A stretch of DNA of 64,000 nucleotides from Lachnospiraceae bacterium (GTDB taxonomy: Bacteria > Bacillota > Clostridia > Lachnospirales > Lachnospiraceae). This document shows positions 28,760-35,901 of this stretch, one piece after another. The translations under genes and the position numbers were made by a program. Below the pieces are notes generated by a model that saw only the letters and a list, made by a program, of their open reading frames with translations, did no database searches and was not told where the DNA came from. The DNA is taken from NCBI GenBank assembly GCA_015057115.1, contig SVEZ01000004.1, forward strand, positions 62,001 through 126,000, read 5' to 3'. How positions within the stretch are numbered: the first letter of the stretch is position 1; every line of letters starts with the position of its first letter.

Positions 28760-29974
28760 TCATGCAGCCGGCTGCTGACCATCTTCTGTCATTTCGCCAC
28801 TGTTGTCGTCGCTCAGACCTTCTCCGTTATAGTCACTGAATGCCTTATCAAAGGCCTTCTGAACCTTCTGCTGATCCTCCTCAGACAACTGGCTTTCGCT
28901 TTCGCTGTTGTTATTATAGCGATTTAAGGTAACGGATAACACTTTTTCCTTATTCTCGGTTTCAATCAGTCCAAACTGTACATCTGCCGCATAATTATTG
29001 TTGATCAGTTCCTGAATCTTGGTTGCCATTTCCGATAAAATCTGTTCCTGGTTCTCATCCAGGGTTGTTCCAAGATTAAAGGAAATCACGGACTTTTTAC
29101 GCTGTTCAAACATCCGACGGATCTTCTTCGGCAGCTTGAAGATATCATCACATGGCTTTGCATTCATAACCGCATAATTGTATTTGGTTCCGACTGCTGC
29201 CGGGAAGTAACTGCGATCCCAGTCATGTCCTCTTAAGCACAGGTCATCGTTCATATTAAAGTTAGCATAGTTGGCAGTCTCGGAATCGGAATAGCAGTCT
29301 ACATAATACCAATCGCCGTCCAACTTAACTTCATCCCAGGAATGATAGCTGTCATTGTTATGTACAACCTTACACTCAATACCCAGCATCTGCATAAACA
29401 GACGGAAGGTGGTTGCATAACCGACACAGACTGCATTGTGTCCCTTTAATACACCGTACGGAGTGGATACGGATTCCGCATCATTTCCGGTAGATAACAG
29501 GGAACTGTTTCCGGTGGAAATGTTCTTGCATACCCACTCATAAATGGCAACCTCTTTCTCATAATCTGTCATGCCGTCCTTGATCTCTTTGTCAATGACC
29601 TTCTTTGCCATGTCCAGCGTTGCCTGCTCTTTTTCGTTTAACTTGATCTTCTTTTCTTTCTTGTCTTTCTTGTCGCCGTCCTTCTTGTCATCTTCCTTCT
29701 TGGAATCGTCCTTCTTGGCGTCCTTGGCACCGATTTCCTGAAGGTACGCATCGGAAATCTTCTTGGTTGACTTGATGGTATAGGATCCGGCGATCAGAAC
29801 ATCATCTTCTTTGGTTCCTTCTTCTTTTTCCTTCTCGCTTAACTTCTTTAACTGTTTATCAACGGCCTGCATTTTCTTGTTCATATACATACCGCCTACT
29901 GCTACACTTCCAATTACTGAGATAAGAATCGCCACCAGTAAAATATAGACTCCTATCATTTTTCCTTTTTCCAT
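28760..29974 (-). CDS. Membrane-anchored transglutaminase-like protein
   Basis: About 404 residues from the ATG at 29974 (GGGAGG 11 bases upstream; an ATG nine codons earlier has no site). One N-terminal helix (~residues 5-28) anchors it with the bulk outside. A Lys/Asp-rich linker (~90-130) precedes the transglutaminase core. The catalytic triad is visible: Cys in GHNAVCVGYATTFR, His in NNDSYHSWDEVKL, Asp in WYYVDCYSD. Such proteins usually act as proteases or wall-modifying enzymes. The C-terminus is acidic and flexible. It is first of a probable unit with the DUF4358 lipoprotein (69-base gap). Confidence 0.85.
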   Translation of the reverse strand: MEKGKMIGVYILLVAILISVIGSVAVGGMYMNKKMQAVDKQLKKLSEKEKEEGTKEDDVLIAGSYTIKSTKKISDAYLQEIGAKDAKKDDSKKEDDKKDGDKKDKKEKKIKLNEKEQATLDMAKKVIDKEIKDGMTDYEKEVAIYEWVCKNISTGNSSLLSTGNDAESVSTPYGVLKGHNAVCVGYATTFRLFMQMLGIECKVVHNNDSYHSWDEVKLDGDWYYVDCYSDSETANYANFNMNDDLCLRGHDWDRSYFPAAVGTKYNYAVMNAKPCDDIFKLPKKIRRMFEQRKKSVISFNLGTTLDENQEQILSEMATKIQELINNNYAADVQFGLIETENKEKVLSVTLNRYNNNSESESQLSEEDQQKVQKAFDKAFSDYNGEGLSDDNSGEMTEDGQQPAA

Positions 29975-30071
29975 TGTTGTTTTTTCCTCCCAGGGTTTCA
30001 TTTTTCTTAACGACTATTAGATTATGCCGCATAAGAAAAAGTTTCACCTTTTTGTAAATTTTTCAAAATTT

Positions 30072-31238
30072 TTATCTGGTTGTAATCGCCTTTGCCAATT
30101 CTTTCAGCTGCAACAGGTTCTCCTCCGTGGCATGAGAACGAATGCTGACTACCGGTTCCACGAATTCCATACCCTTCATTTCTTCCAACCGCTGACGCAT
30201 AAGCTTGGCTGCTGTAGGCGCCCAGGTTCCGTTCTCGATAAAACCTACGGTACGGCGCTGATAATTCTTTGCCTTCAAGTGTTCTAAGAAGGTTTCCATG
30301 CAAGGGAACAAACCACCGTCATAGGTTACCCCCGCCAAAACCATGTGGTCATAACGGAAGGCATCGGATAATGCCACAGATACATCCACTCTGGTAAGAT
30401 CCATTAAAACCACACGCTTCTCGCCGCACCCCCGAACATATTCCGCAAGCTTAAGCGCCGCCTCCTTCGTGTTACCGTAAATAGAGGCATAAGCAATAAG
30501 CACCCCTTCCTTGTCCGCGTCATAGCTTGCCCAGATTTTGTATTTTCTTATATAATAGTCAATGTTATCCTTTAATACCGGTCCATGCAGTGGGCAGATC
30601 ATCTGAATATCCAGCGCTTCCGCTTTTTTCAAAAGGTTGGATACCTGCACGCCGTATTTTCCTACAATATTGTAGTAGTAACGTCTTGCCTCGATGGACC
30701 ATTTTTCTTTTACATCCAATGTTCCGAATTTGCCAAAAGCGTCTGCGGAAAACAGGATTCCCTGGCTGCTCTCAAAGCTTAGCATAACCTCCGGCCAATG
30801 TACCATGGGTGCAAAGATGAAATGCAGAGTACGTTTTCCAAGGTTCAGTTCCCCGCCGTCTGCAACTACCTGCTGTCTTTCCGGATAGTCGGTTCCGAAA
30901 AACTGTTTTAACATACCGAAGGTCTTGGCATTTCCTACCAGCTTCGCCTCCGGATATTCCTCGGCAAAGGCTGCGATGTTGGCGGCGTGATCCGGCTCCA
31001 TGTGAGAGATCACCAGATAATCCGGCTTTCTTTCTCCCAGTGCCCCTTTCAAGTTCTCCATCCACTGCTTGCTCACTCTTTTATCGGCAGTATCCATAAC
31101 CGCCACTTTTTCATCCAGAATCACATAGGAGTTATAGGAAACTCCATGTTCCACCGGGTACTGTCCTTCAAATATATCCAGATCATAGTCATTTACCCCA
31201 ATAAAACATATATCTTCTGCAATTTTAATTTCTTCCAT
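30072..31238 (-). CDS. fprA: FprA-family A-type flavoprotein (flavodiiron protein)
   Basis: About 388 residues from the ATG at 31238, which has GGAGGG nine bases upstream. The metallo-beta-lactamase-like half carries the diiron ligands in SHMEPDHAANI and the later His of APMVHWPEVM. The C-terminal flavodoxin half starts near residue 245 with IAYASIYGNTKEAA, the FMN loop. These cytosolic enzymes reduce oxygen to water or NO to N2O in anaerobes. It is transcribed alone, divergent from the 31371 gene. Confidence 0.93.
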   Translation of the reverse strand: MEEIKIAEDICFIGVNDYDLDIFEGQYPVEHGVSYNSYVILDEKVAVMDTADKRVSKQWMENLKGALGERKPDYLVISHMEPDHAANIAAFAEEYPEAKLVGNAKTFGMLKQFFGTDYPERQQVVADGGELNLGKRTLHFIFAPMVHWPEVMLSFESSQGILFSADAFGKFGTLDVKEKWSIEARRYYYNIVGKYGVQVSNLLKKAEALDIQMICPLHGPVLKDNIDYYIRKYKIWASYDADKEGVLIAYASIYGNTKEAALKLAEYVRGCGEKRVVLMDLTRVDVSVALSDAFRYDHMVLAGVTYDGGLFPCMETFLEHLKAKNYQRRTVGFIENGTWAPTAAKLMRQRLEEMKGMEFVEPVVSIRSHATEENLLQLKELAKAITTR

Positions 31239-31370
31239 ATTCAAATTCCCTCCTGAAAATGCTATACTTCTATTATAAATATTCACCTGCGGAAAAACAA
31301 GCTGTTTTCACAAATGAGGGATATACTTTGAATTATCTACACATTTTATTTTGTTTACAGGAGGGGTATT

Positions 31371-32777
31371 ATGAAAAAACGTGTATTTAAGACGCTACTT
31401 AGTTTTTGCCTGGCGGCATCTTTATGTTTACCGACACTGCCGGTTTCCGCAGCAGGCGCAAAGGATGTTTTAACGCAAAAAGCCGAAAAAATGTCTCTGC
31501 AGGACGCCCGGGACAAAGGCGAATTAGCAATCTACGGACTGTATGATATCAACAAAGACGGAACGGTGGAGCTTTTCTATCTGACGACCAATTTTTCCGG
31601 CAAAAGAACCACTTTGAAAGTGTATGGTTATGGAAGCAAAAAGACTACCCTGGTACAGACCTTTCAAAATGTTCAGGCTGCCAAAAGCTATCAGAAAACC
31701 ATACTGATTAAGACAATCAAAAGCAAGATAACCACCTATTCTGCCTATACATATAAGAGCAAAAAGCTCACCCGAAAATCCTACTATAGCTACAACAGCA
31801 AGAAGAAACTGTATACAAAGAATGGCAAGAAAATCAAGAAATCCGAATACACAAAATACCGCAAATGGTTTGATGCCAGAAAAGCACTCCCGATTGAGAA
31901 GTACTCTGAAGAAGCCATGAAGATTGTGCAAATGCCCTATTATGAGGAATCCTTAAATACCTGGTATTTGCCGGATGCTTCCCTAAATGGTGTTATGACC
32001 AACGGAAATGAAGTTGCCTCTTACAAGGTTACCCTTATGCGTTACGACAAAGATGGGCAGGCACAGATTGAGGATTCCATCACCTGCGAAAGAAACACCA
32101 CACCGGAACGTACCACCATCGGAAAATTCGATATTACAAAGCTTGCTTTACTGGACACTGAGGAATTTTATGATTATGAAAGCACCCTGCTTGACGGAGC
32201 GGACTTTGTCTTTGTCACATCTCTGCGGCCAAGCAATGCACCCTTCGTCCTTCCAAGCTACGAATTCCCTGATAATGCAGATGTACAGGGCTACGACTTA
32301 ATTGGAAAATACACCATTTCCGGTGCTACCTTCCATCTGTCCAGAGCTGATTTTTACTTTGGAAAGAAAGGAGAAGAACCGAAGCTTTTTGCCTCCTACT
32401 TCTTTGACCGTCTCCCTTACGACGGTTTTGAAGCACCGATTCTTTATGAAATTGAAGGTTTCTCTTTTACCGAGGAACCCATCCACTGGAATAAAAATGA
32501 TAAAGTAGAAGATCAGTTGGACCTTACCTGGACGGAAGTTCCGGGGGCCACCTCCTACATTATTAAGTACTGTATTGACGAAAAGGCAGACTACGCCAAG
32601 TGCACCTACAAGACCGTTCGCACAACAGAAAACAAGGTTTCCCTGCAGGCAGAAAAAGGAAAAAGCTTCTACCTTGAACTGTGGGCAGAGCTAGAGGTCA
32701 ACGGCGTATCCATGCGATACTGCATCAACCTTGGTGAAAAGCGGGGATATGAAAATCTCTATGATGAAACCGAGTAG
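31371..32777 (+). CDS. Secreted protein of unknown function with a C-terminal Fn3-like end
   Basis: A 468-residue protein with a clear signal peptide (LLSFCLAASLCLPTLPVSAAG, cleavage near residue 28). Near residue 60 is YDINKDGTVELFYL, a DxNxDG calcium-loop-like motif often seen in extracellular repeat proteins. Residues ~85-165 are very rich in Lys, Tyr and Ser. The last ~90 residues (LDLTWTEVPGATSYIIKY) resemble a fibronectin type III strand pattern. AGGAGGGG precedes the ATG by 6 bases. I do not recognise a family for the middle part. It borders the peptide-signalling island. Confidence 0.75.
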   Translation: MKKRVFKTLLSFCLAASLCLPTLPVSAAGAKDVLTQKAEKMSLQDARDKGELAIYGLYDINKDGTVELFYLTTNFSGKRTTLKVYGYGSKKTTLVQTFQNVQAAKSYQKTILIKTIKSKITTYSAYTYKSKKLTRKSYYSYNSKKKLYTKNGKKIKKSEYTKYRKWFDARKALPIEKYSEEAMKIVQMPYYEESLNTWYLPDASLNGVMTNGNEVASYKVTLMRYDKDGQAQIEDSITCERNTTPERTTIGKFDITKLALLDTEEFYDYESTLLDGADFVFVTSLRPSNAPFVLPSYEFPDNADVQGYDLIGKYTISGATFHLSRADFYFGKKGEEPKLFASYFFDRLPYDGFEAPILYEIEGFSFTEEPIHWNKNDKVEDQLDLTWTEVPGATSYIIKYCIDEKADYAKCTYKTVRTTENKVSLQAEKGKSFYLELWAELEVNGVSMRYCINLGEKRGYENLYDETE

Positions 32778-32810
32778 ATAATTTGAGCTCCCCGAGCAGC
32801 ATTCGCTGGA

Positions 32811-32972
32811 ATGGTTTATGATCTGTTATGGAACGAGTCAAAGCAAAAAGATGCAACCTATAAGAATTATCAGTTGCATCACTGTATGGTGCTTGCGCAC
32901 CTGTGTAAAAATGTGGGAGATGAATTATTTTATGCAAAGAAGGAGAAAGTTAGCCTTCGGTGTGATCGTTAG
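32811..32972 (+). pseudogene. 3' remnant of an RRNPP-like regulator gene
   Basis: Reading from the ATG at 32811 gives 53 residues, MVYDLLWNESKQKDATYKNY... ending KKEKVSLRCDR. The first ~45 align closely with the last ~45 residues of the intact regulator at 35871-37688 (MVYDLWWNEKQQKNATDKNYQLHHC...). The shared NYQLHHC block is exact. The 5' part of the gene is missing and sequence before ~32802 is unrelated. The remnant overlaps the 3' end of the peptide gene on the other strand by 23 bases, the same arrangement as at the intact locus. It marks a duplicated module that lost its regulator. Confidence 0.85.
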
Positions 32973-33126
32973 GAAGGGGTTCTCTATCGCTTGGGTTAGC
33001 GCATAAGAACTCATTGTGAGATGGTTGAAGTTTTTGGGGTGTAATGGTGGTAATTACAGCGGCATTACCAATAATAAGACACCATAGTATAGCGTACAAT
33101 AGTTTTGTTTTTAGTTTCTGTTTCAT
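32950..33126 (-). CDS. Small exported peptide precursor B (candidate signalling peptide, 58 aa)
   Basis: Reads MKQKLKTKLLYAILWCLIIG... and ends LCANPSDREPLPNDHTEG. A basic start and one hydrophobic helix (residues ~9-30) form an export signal; the remaining ~28 residues would be released. It is clearly homologous to the 66-residue peptide at 35701: shared KxKL, LWxLIIGxAA and the C-terminal C-x2-PSDR-x-P-x-PN. GAAAGG lies 9 bases before the ATG. TACAAT promoter box lies at 33168-33163, 21 bases from the palindromic operator shared with the 33327 gene. It overlaps a regulator remnant tail-to-tail. Inference: a pheromone precursor or a decayed copy of one. Confidence 0.78.
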   Translation of the reverse strand: MKQKLKTKLLYAILWCLIIGNAAVITTITPQKLQPSHNEFLCANPSDREPLPNDHTEG

Positions 33127-33162
33127 AGTTAATTACCTTTCTTGTATTTTTTAGACGACGTT

Positions 33163-33283
33163 ATTGTACCATAGTGATAGGAAAAAGAACTACAAAACCA
33201 TGTCCAACATTTTTTGTTTTTGACATGGTTTTGTAGTTTGCAAGTTTGAAAAATGCGGGTACAATGTTTTTGTATTTAAATAC
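33163..33283. promoter_or_regulatory. Bidirectional promoter module, copy 1
   Basis: Palindrome with perfect 17-base arms AACTACAAAACCATGTC (33188-33204) and its complement (33222-33238), 17-base spacer. Rightward: TTTGCA (33237-33242) abuts the arm, 17 bases, TACAAT (33260-33265), 6 bases, then GTATTTAAATAC (33272-33283). This drives the 33327 gene. Leftward: TACAAT (33168-33163), 21 bases from the arm, with a weak -35, serves peptide B. Confidence 0.85.
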
Positions 33284-33326
33284 AGCAGGAAGGTCGATCT
33301 TTAAAATAGTAATAAGGAGATTGAAA

Positions 33327-34481
33327 ATGTTAAAACAAAAAATATTGGTCGCTTTAGGCATTGTTGTAATTGGTATTTCTTTTTTTCATCAAAATAAGGT
33401 TGATGTGAGTGCTGCGGAAGGAAACGAAGATATATCCGAACTCGTGTATGAAGATGATGAAATGGGAAAATTACTTAATTCTTTTGAGGAGGCGGAAGTT
33501 GAATATGATGAGCAACAGCATATAATACATTTACATGTTGAAAATCCATTTAGAAATGGTGTGATAGGATTGTTTATAAACGATATTTGTGGAGATGCGG
33601 CATTAGGGAGACTAAAATTGGGGAAGTTTTTGTGTGATGCAACATTTAATATGGATGATTTGACGTATTTTCATCGAATATCATTACAGAATTCGGCAGG
33701 AAAAGAGCTTACGCATATAGAAAAAAGAGTGGTGGCTACAGTTAACGAATATGGTGGTTTGCAAACAATCATTGATTTAGGTAATGGAAAAAAAGTGGAT
33801 TTAGGGGAAAAGTCGGCATTAGGACTGCTATCTGAAAGTTCAGTATTAGCTGATTATGAAAAGACGTATTATATCTTGGCAAGTAAAGCAGTTGCTATTA
33901 ATTCACAGTCTAATTATGAATATAATAAGCGTTTAGAGGATGAAGGAAACGGTGTTAATAAGGGAAATTATATTTATAATCAAACTGAGGCAAGGAAAGC
34001 TGGATATAAATCAGCAGAATACAAATTTGGATTTGGAGAGGCGAAATTTAAAAATGTAGGGTGTGAGATTGCGGCATGCTACAATGTAGCTATCGCGTTG
34101 GGAAAACCCGAACGATTGTCAACGACGATAAAATATGCGGAAGGTCATATGAAGATTCATATAGCTTTTGGACATTGGGGATGCTCGCCGGAAGAGATAA
34201 AAGAATACTTAGAACATAAGGGGTTTAATTATGTGCAAGAGAAGACGATGTATGGATTGAAAAGGGCGGCAGATGGACATAGACAATGTAAAATAATAAT
34301 GTCTAGATGGAATGATCCAGTAACAACCGGATTTCATACGTTTTATGTGAATAAGGTTGGAGAACAAAATTTCCGGGGATATAATCATGAATATCTAGAT
34401 GGACCTGGACCAAGAAAAACAAGTCTGGACTCTTTTGATGATGGTGCTGGTTTCATGCAAGGGTATGTTATATGGAATTGA
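33327..34481 (+). CDS. Exported papain/C39-like cysteine-protease-fold protein
   Basis: 384 residues from the ATG at 33327 (AAGGAG seven bases upstream; promoter boxes lie just inside the longer open frame, so the upstream start is excluded). An export signal (ILVALGIVVIGISFFHQNKVDVSAAE) opens the protein. The C-terminal ~170 residues look like a C39/papain-type fold: Cys in KNVGCEIAACYNVAIALGKP, an intermediate WGCSPEEIKEYLEHKGF helix, His in TTGFHTFYVNK, and a polar Asn in GYNHEYLDGP. Such domains occur in peptide processing and in secreted toxins. The N-terminal ~200 residues are not recognised. It overlaps the next gene by 10 bases and is under the copy-1 palindromic promoter. Confidence 0.75.
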   Translation: MLKQKILVALGIVVIGISFFHQNKVDVSAAEGNEDISELVYEDDEMGKLLNSFEEAEVEYDEQQHIIHLHVENPFRNGVIGLFINDICGDAALGRLKLGKFLCDATFNMDDLTYFHRISLQNSAGKELTHIEKRVVATVNEYGGLQTIIDLGNGKKVDLGEKSALGLLSESSVLADYEKTYYILASKAVAINSQSNYEYNKRLEDEGNGVNKGNYIYNQTEARKAGYKSAEYKFGFGEAKFKNVGCEIAACYNVAIALGKPERLSTTIKYAEGHMKIHIAFGHWGCSPEEIKEYLEHKGFNYVQEKTMYGLKRAADGHRQCKIIMSRWNDPVTTGFHTFYVNKVGEQNFRGYNHEYLDGPGPRKTSLDSFDDGAGFMQGYVIWN

Positions 34482-34882
34482 AAGATAAGAAAAAACGAAA
34501 AAAGCGAATAGCGAGAGCCGTAATTTGTGGGAGCGTACTCCTGCTGGCCTTATATTTCAAGCTGCAGTTTGGTAGTCCGAGCTTTTATGACTATGAGGGA
34601 AAGGTATGGAAGAGTCGCGACGGAAAAATCATGCTTGAGGCAGATGTTAAGGGAGAGGTGAAGCTAGGACTAGAAGGGATTCCGCGAGGAGATACTCTAG
34701 GAATTCGCGGCGTTCCGGGGAGAATGCGAAGCTTTTCTATAAGTTATTATGGCGGATATAACCGCGTATGGGATATTAGTAATTACATTATAGGAAAGAC
34801 GATGTTTCTATATGTCAGGAAGGACTATGTCGCAAATTATGGTGGACAGTGGTTTGTCTTACGGTTAGAAAATAGAACATAG
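34472..34882 (+). CDS. Small membrane-anchored protein, unknown function
   Basis: A 136-residue protein with a very basic start (KDKKKRKKRIAR), one membrane helix (residues ~14-31) and a ~100-residue extracellular part rich in Gly, Tyr and beta-prone segments (GKIMLEADVKGEVKLGLEGIPRG, YGGYNRVWDISNYIIGK). I do not recognise a family. It is translationally coupled to the papain-like gene (10-base overlap), so it may be its membrane partner, target or immunity factor. That role is inference only. Confidence 0.7.
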   Translation: MELKDKKKRKKRIARAVICGSVLLLALYFKLQFGSPSFYDYEGKVWKSRDGKIMLEADVKGEVKLGLEGIPRGDTLGIRGVPGRMRSFSISYYGGYNRVWDISNYIIGKTMFLYVRKDYVANYGGQWFVLRLENRT

Positions 34883-34916
34883 AAGGGACTAAGAATTTCC
34901 TTCTGTAAACAATTGA

Positions 34917-34960
34917 TAATAAGGTCTTTTATGATAATAATCATAGGAGACCTTTTATTA
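34917..34960 (+). terminator. Terminator of the papain-like/membrane-partner operon
   Basis: Stem AATAAGGTCT/AGACCTTTTATT with a further inner ATGAT/ATCAT pair. It lies 35 bases past the 34882 stop. It can work on both strands. Confidence 0.7.
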
Positions 34961-35052
34961 TGGCAAGTAGAGAAAAGAAACCATAAACGCTCCAAAGGAG
35001 CTCTCTTACACTTCCTCGTTCTCTTCAATCCTGCAAAAATTCAGGTAAACTA

Positions 35053-35163
35053 CTACAAAGCCACCGCATATACTATATCCTCCAAGGCTTGCCAAATCCT
35101 CAAGCCGGTATACCAAATGCTGGCACTGACTAGAACACTACCAAGGAGAATACTTGTTGTCAT
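35053..35163 (-). CDS. Very small membrane peptide, translationally coupled
   Basis: A 36-codon frame MTTSILLGSVLVSASIWYTG... whose ATG overlaps the stop of the 64-residue gene (ATGA). The first 20 residues are hydrophobic. A different frame from about 35110 onward reads YRLEDLASLGGYSICGGFVVVY... and ends IEENEEV, a credible second helix and charged tail. The pair therefore looks like one ~50-residue two-helix protein broken by a frameshift. Low confidence. Confidence 0.35.
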   Translation of the reverse strand: MTTSILLGSVLVSASIWYTGLRIWQALEDIVYAVAL

Positions 35164-35354
35164 TCCGCATTTTCTTCGTCTTTTTCATGTTTTTCCTTAT
35201 CATACCTCTTAAGATTATAAGTACAGATTAATGTTCCAAATACGCCAACGGTCAACCCTATCAGTATCGGATTCACCTGTAACCATGCCGAAAGACACCC
35301 TGTGGAAAAAGCTGCCAAAAAAACATCCCAGAAAACATCATGCTTTGCTCTCAT
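35160..35354 (-). CDS. Small two-helix membrane protein (64 aa)
   Basis: Reads MRAKHDVFWDVFLAAFSTG..., then a second hydrophobic stretch ILIGLTVGVFGTLICTY and a highly charged tail (KRYDKEKHEKDEENAE). AAAGGATG lies just before the ATG. It is the first credible gene leftward from the copy-2 palindrome, whose left face carries the full TTTACA-17-TAGAAT-6-GTATTTAAATAC arrangement at 35586-35540. Its leader is about 190 bases and contains no other clear gene. Role unknown; immunity or accessory function would fit the context. Confidence 0.5.
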   Translation of the reverse strand: MRAKHDVFWDVFLAAFSTGCLSAWLQVNPILIGLTVGVFGTLICTYNLKRYDKEKHEKDEENAE

Positions 35355-35539
35355 TTCTTCATCCTTTATAACGGTTTAAAAAATAAACATCATATTTCCT
35401 TTCCTTTTTATTGCACTATGACTTTACCATACATTTAATCAGTTGGCTTTTTAAAGCCTCCTACAATTCAACTTTTTAGGTGCAAATTACCATGGACTAT
35501 TGCTCTCCCAAAATACTCAAACCATTCTAGTAACATTTT

Positions 35540-35664
35540 GTATTTAAATACGCGCTCATTCTAACCCCCTTCCCCTCTTTTGTAAACTACAAAACCATGT
35601 CCAAAAAAAAATTATTTTTCGACATGGTTTTGTAGTTTACATTTCTATTCTTCTGCTTTACAAT
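35540..35664. promoter_or_regulatory. Bidirectional promoter module, copy 2
   Basis: Palindrome with perfect 20-base arms (35582-35601 and 35621-35640), 19-base AT-rich spacer. Rightward: TTTACA (35636-35641), 17 bases, TACAAT (35659-35664), then AACGCCGT, matching AACGTCGT at peptide B. This drives peptide A. Leftward: TTTACA (35586-35581), 17 bases, TAGAAT (35563-35558), 6 bases, GTATTTAAATAC (35551-35540). Confidence 0.88.
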
Positions 35665-35700
35665 AACGCCGTTGAAAAAAATAAAGGGGGAAACCGAATC

Positions 35701-35901
35701 ATGCATTCAAAATTCAAATCAAAGTTATTTATCATTCTGCTATGGAGCCTAATTATCGGCAGTGCAGCCGGAGTTACCGCCACTACTGCGCAATTGCATC
35801 ATCCTGACGCTACAACAGTATGCGAATCTCCTAGCGACCGAGACCCGGAACCAAACGGTTTACATGAGGTCTATTTTTCCTCAGCGATTCTATCTGCATA
35901 G
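35701..35901 (+). CDS. Small exported peptide precursor A (candidate signalling peptide, 66 aa)
   Basis: Reads MHSKFKSKLFIILLWSLIIG... with a basic start, one hydrophobic export helix (~residues 8-27), and a hydrophilic tail carrying C-x2-PSDR-x-P-x-PN. The tail is shared with peptide B at 32950-33126, while most other positions have diverged, suggesting that the PSDR region is the functional part. AAAGGGGG lies 10 bases before the ATG. Its promoter abuts the copy-2 palindrome. The 3' end overlaps the regulator gene on the other strand by 31 bases. Peptide gene next to an RRNPP-like regulator, with export signal and palindromic control, is the layout of cell-cell signalling systems. No experimental support is implied. 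Confidence 0.8.
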   Translation: MHSKFKSKLFIILLWSLIIGSAAGVTATTAQLHHPDATTVCESPSDRDPEPNGLHEVYFSSAILSA

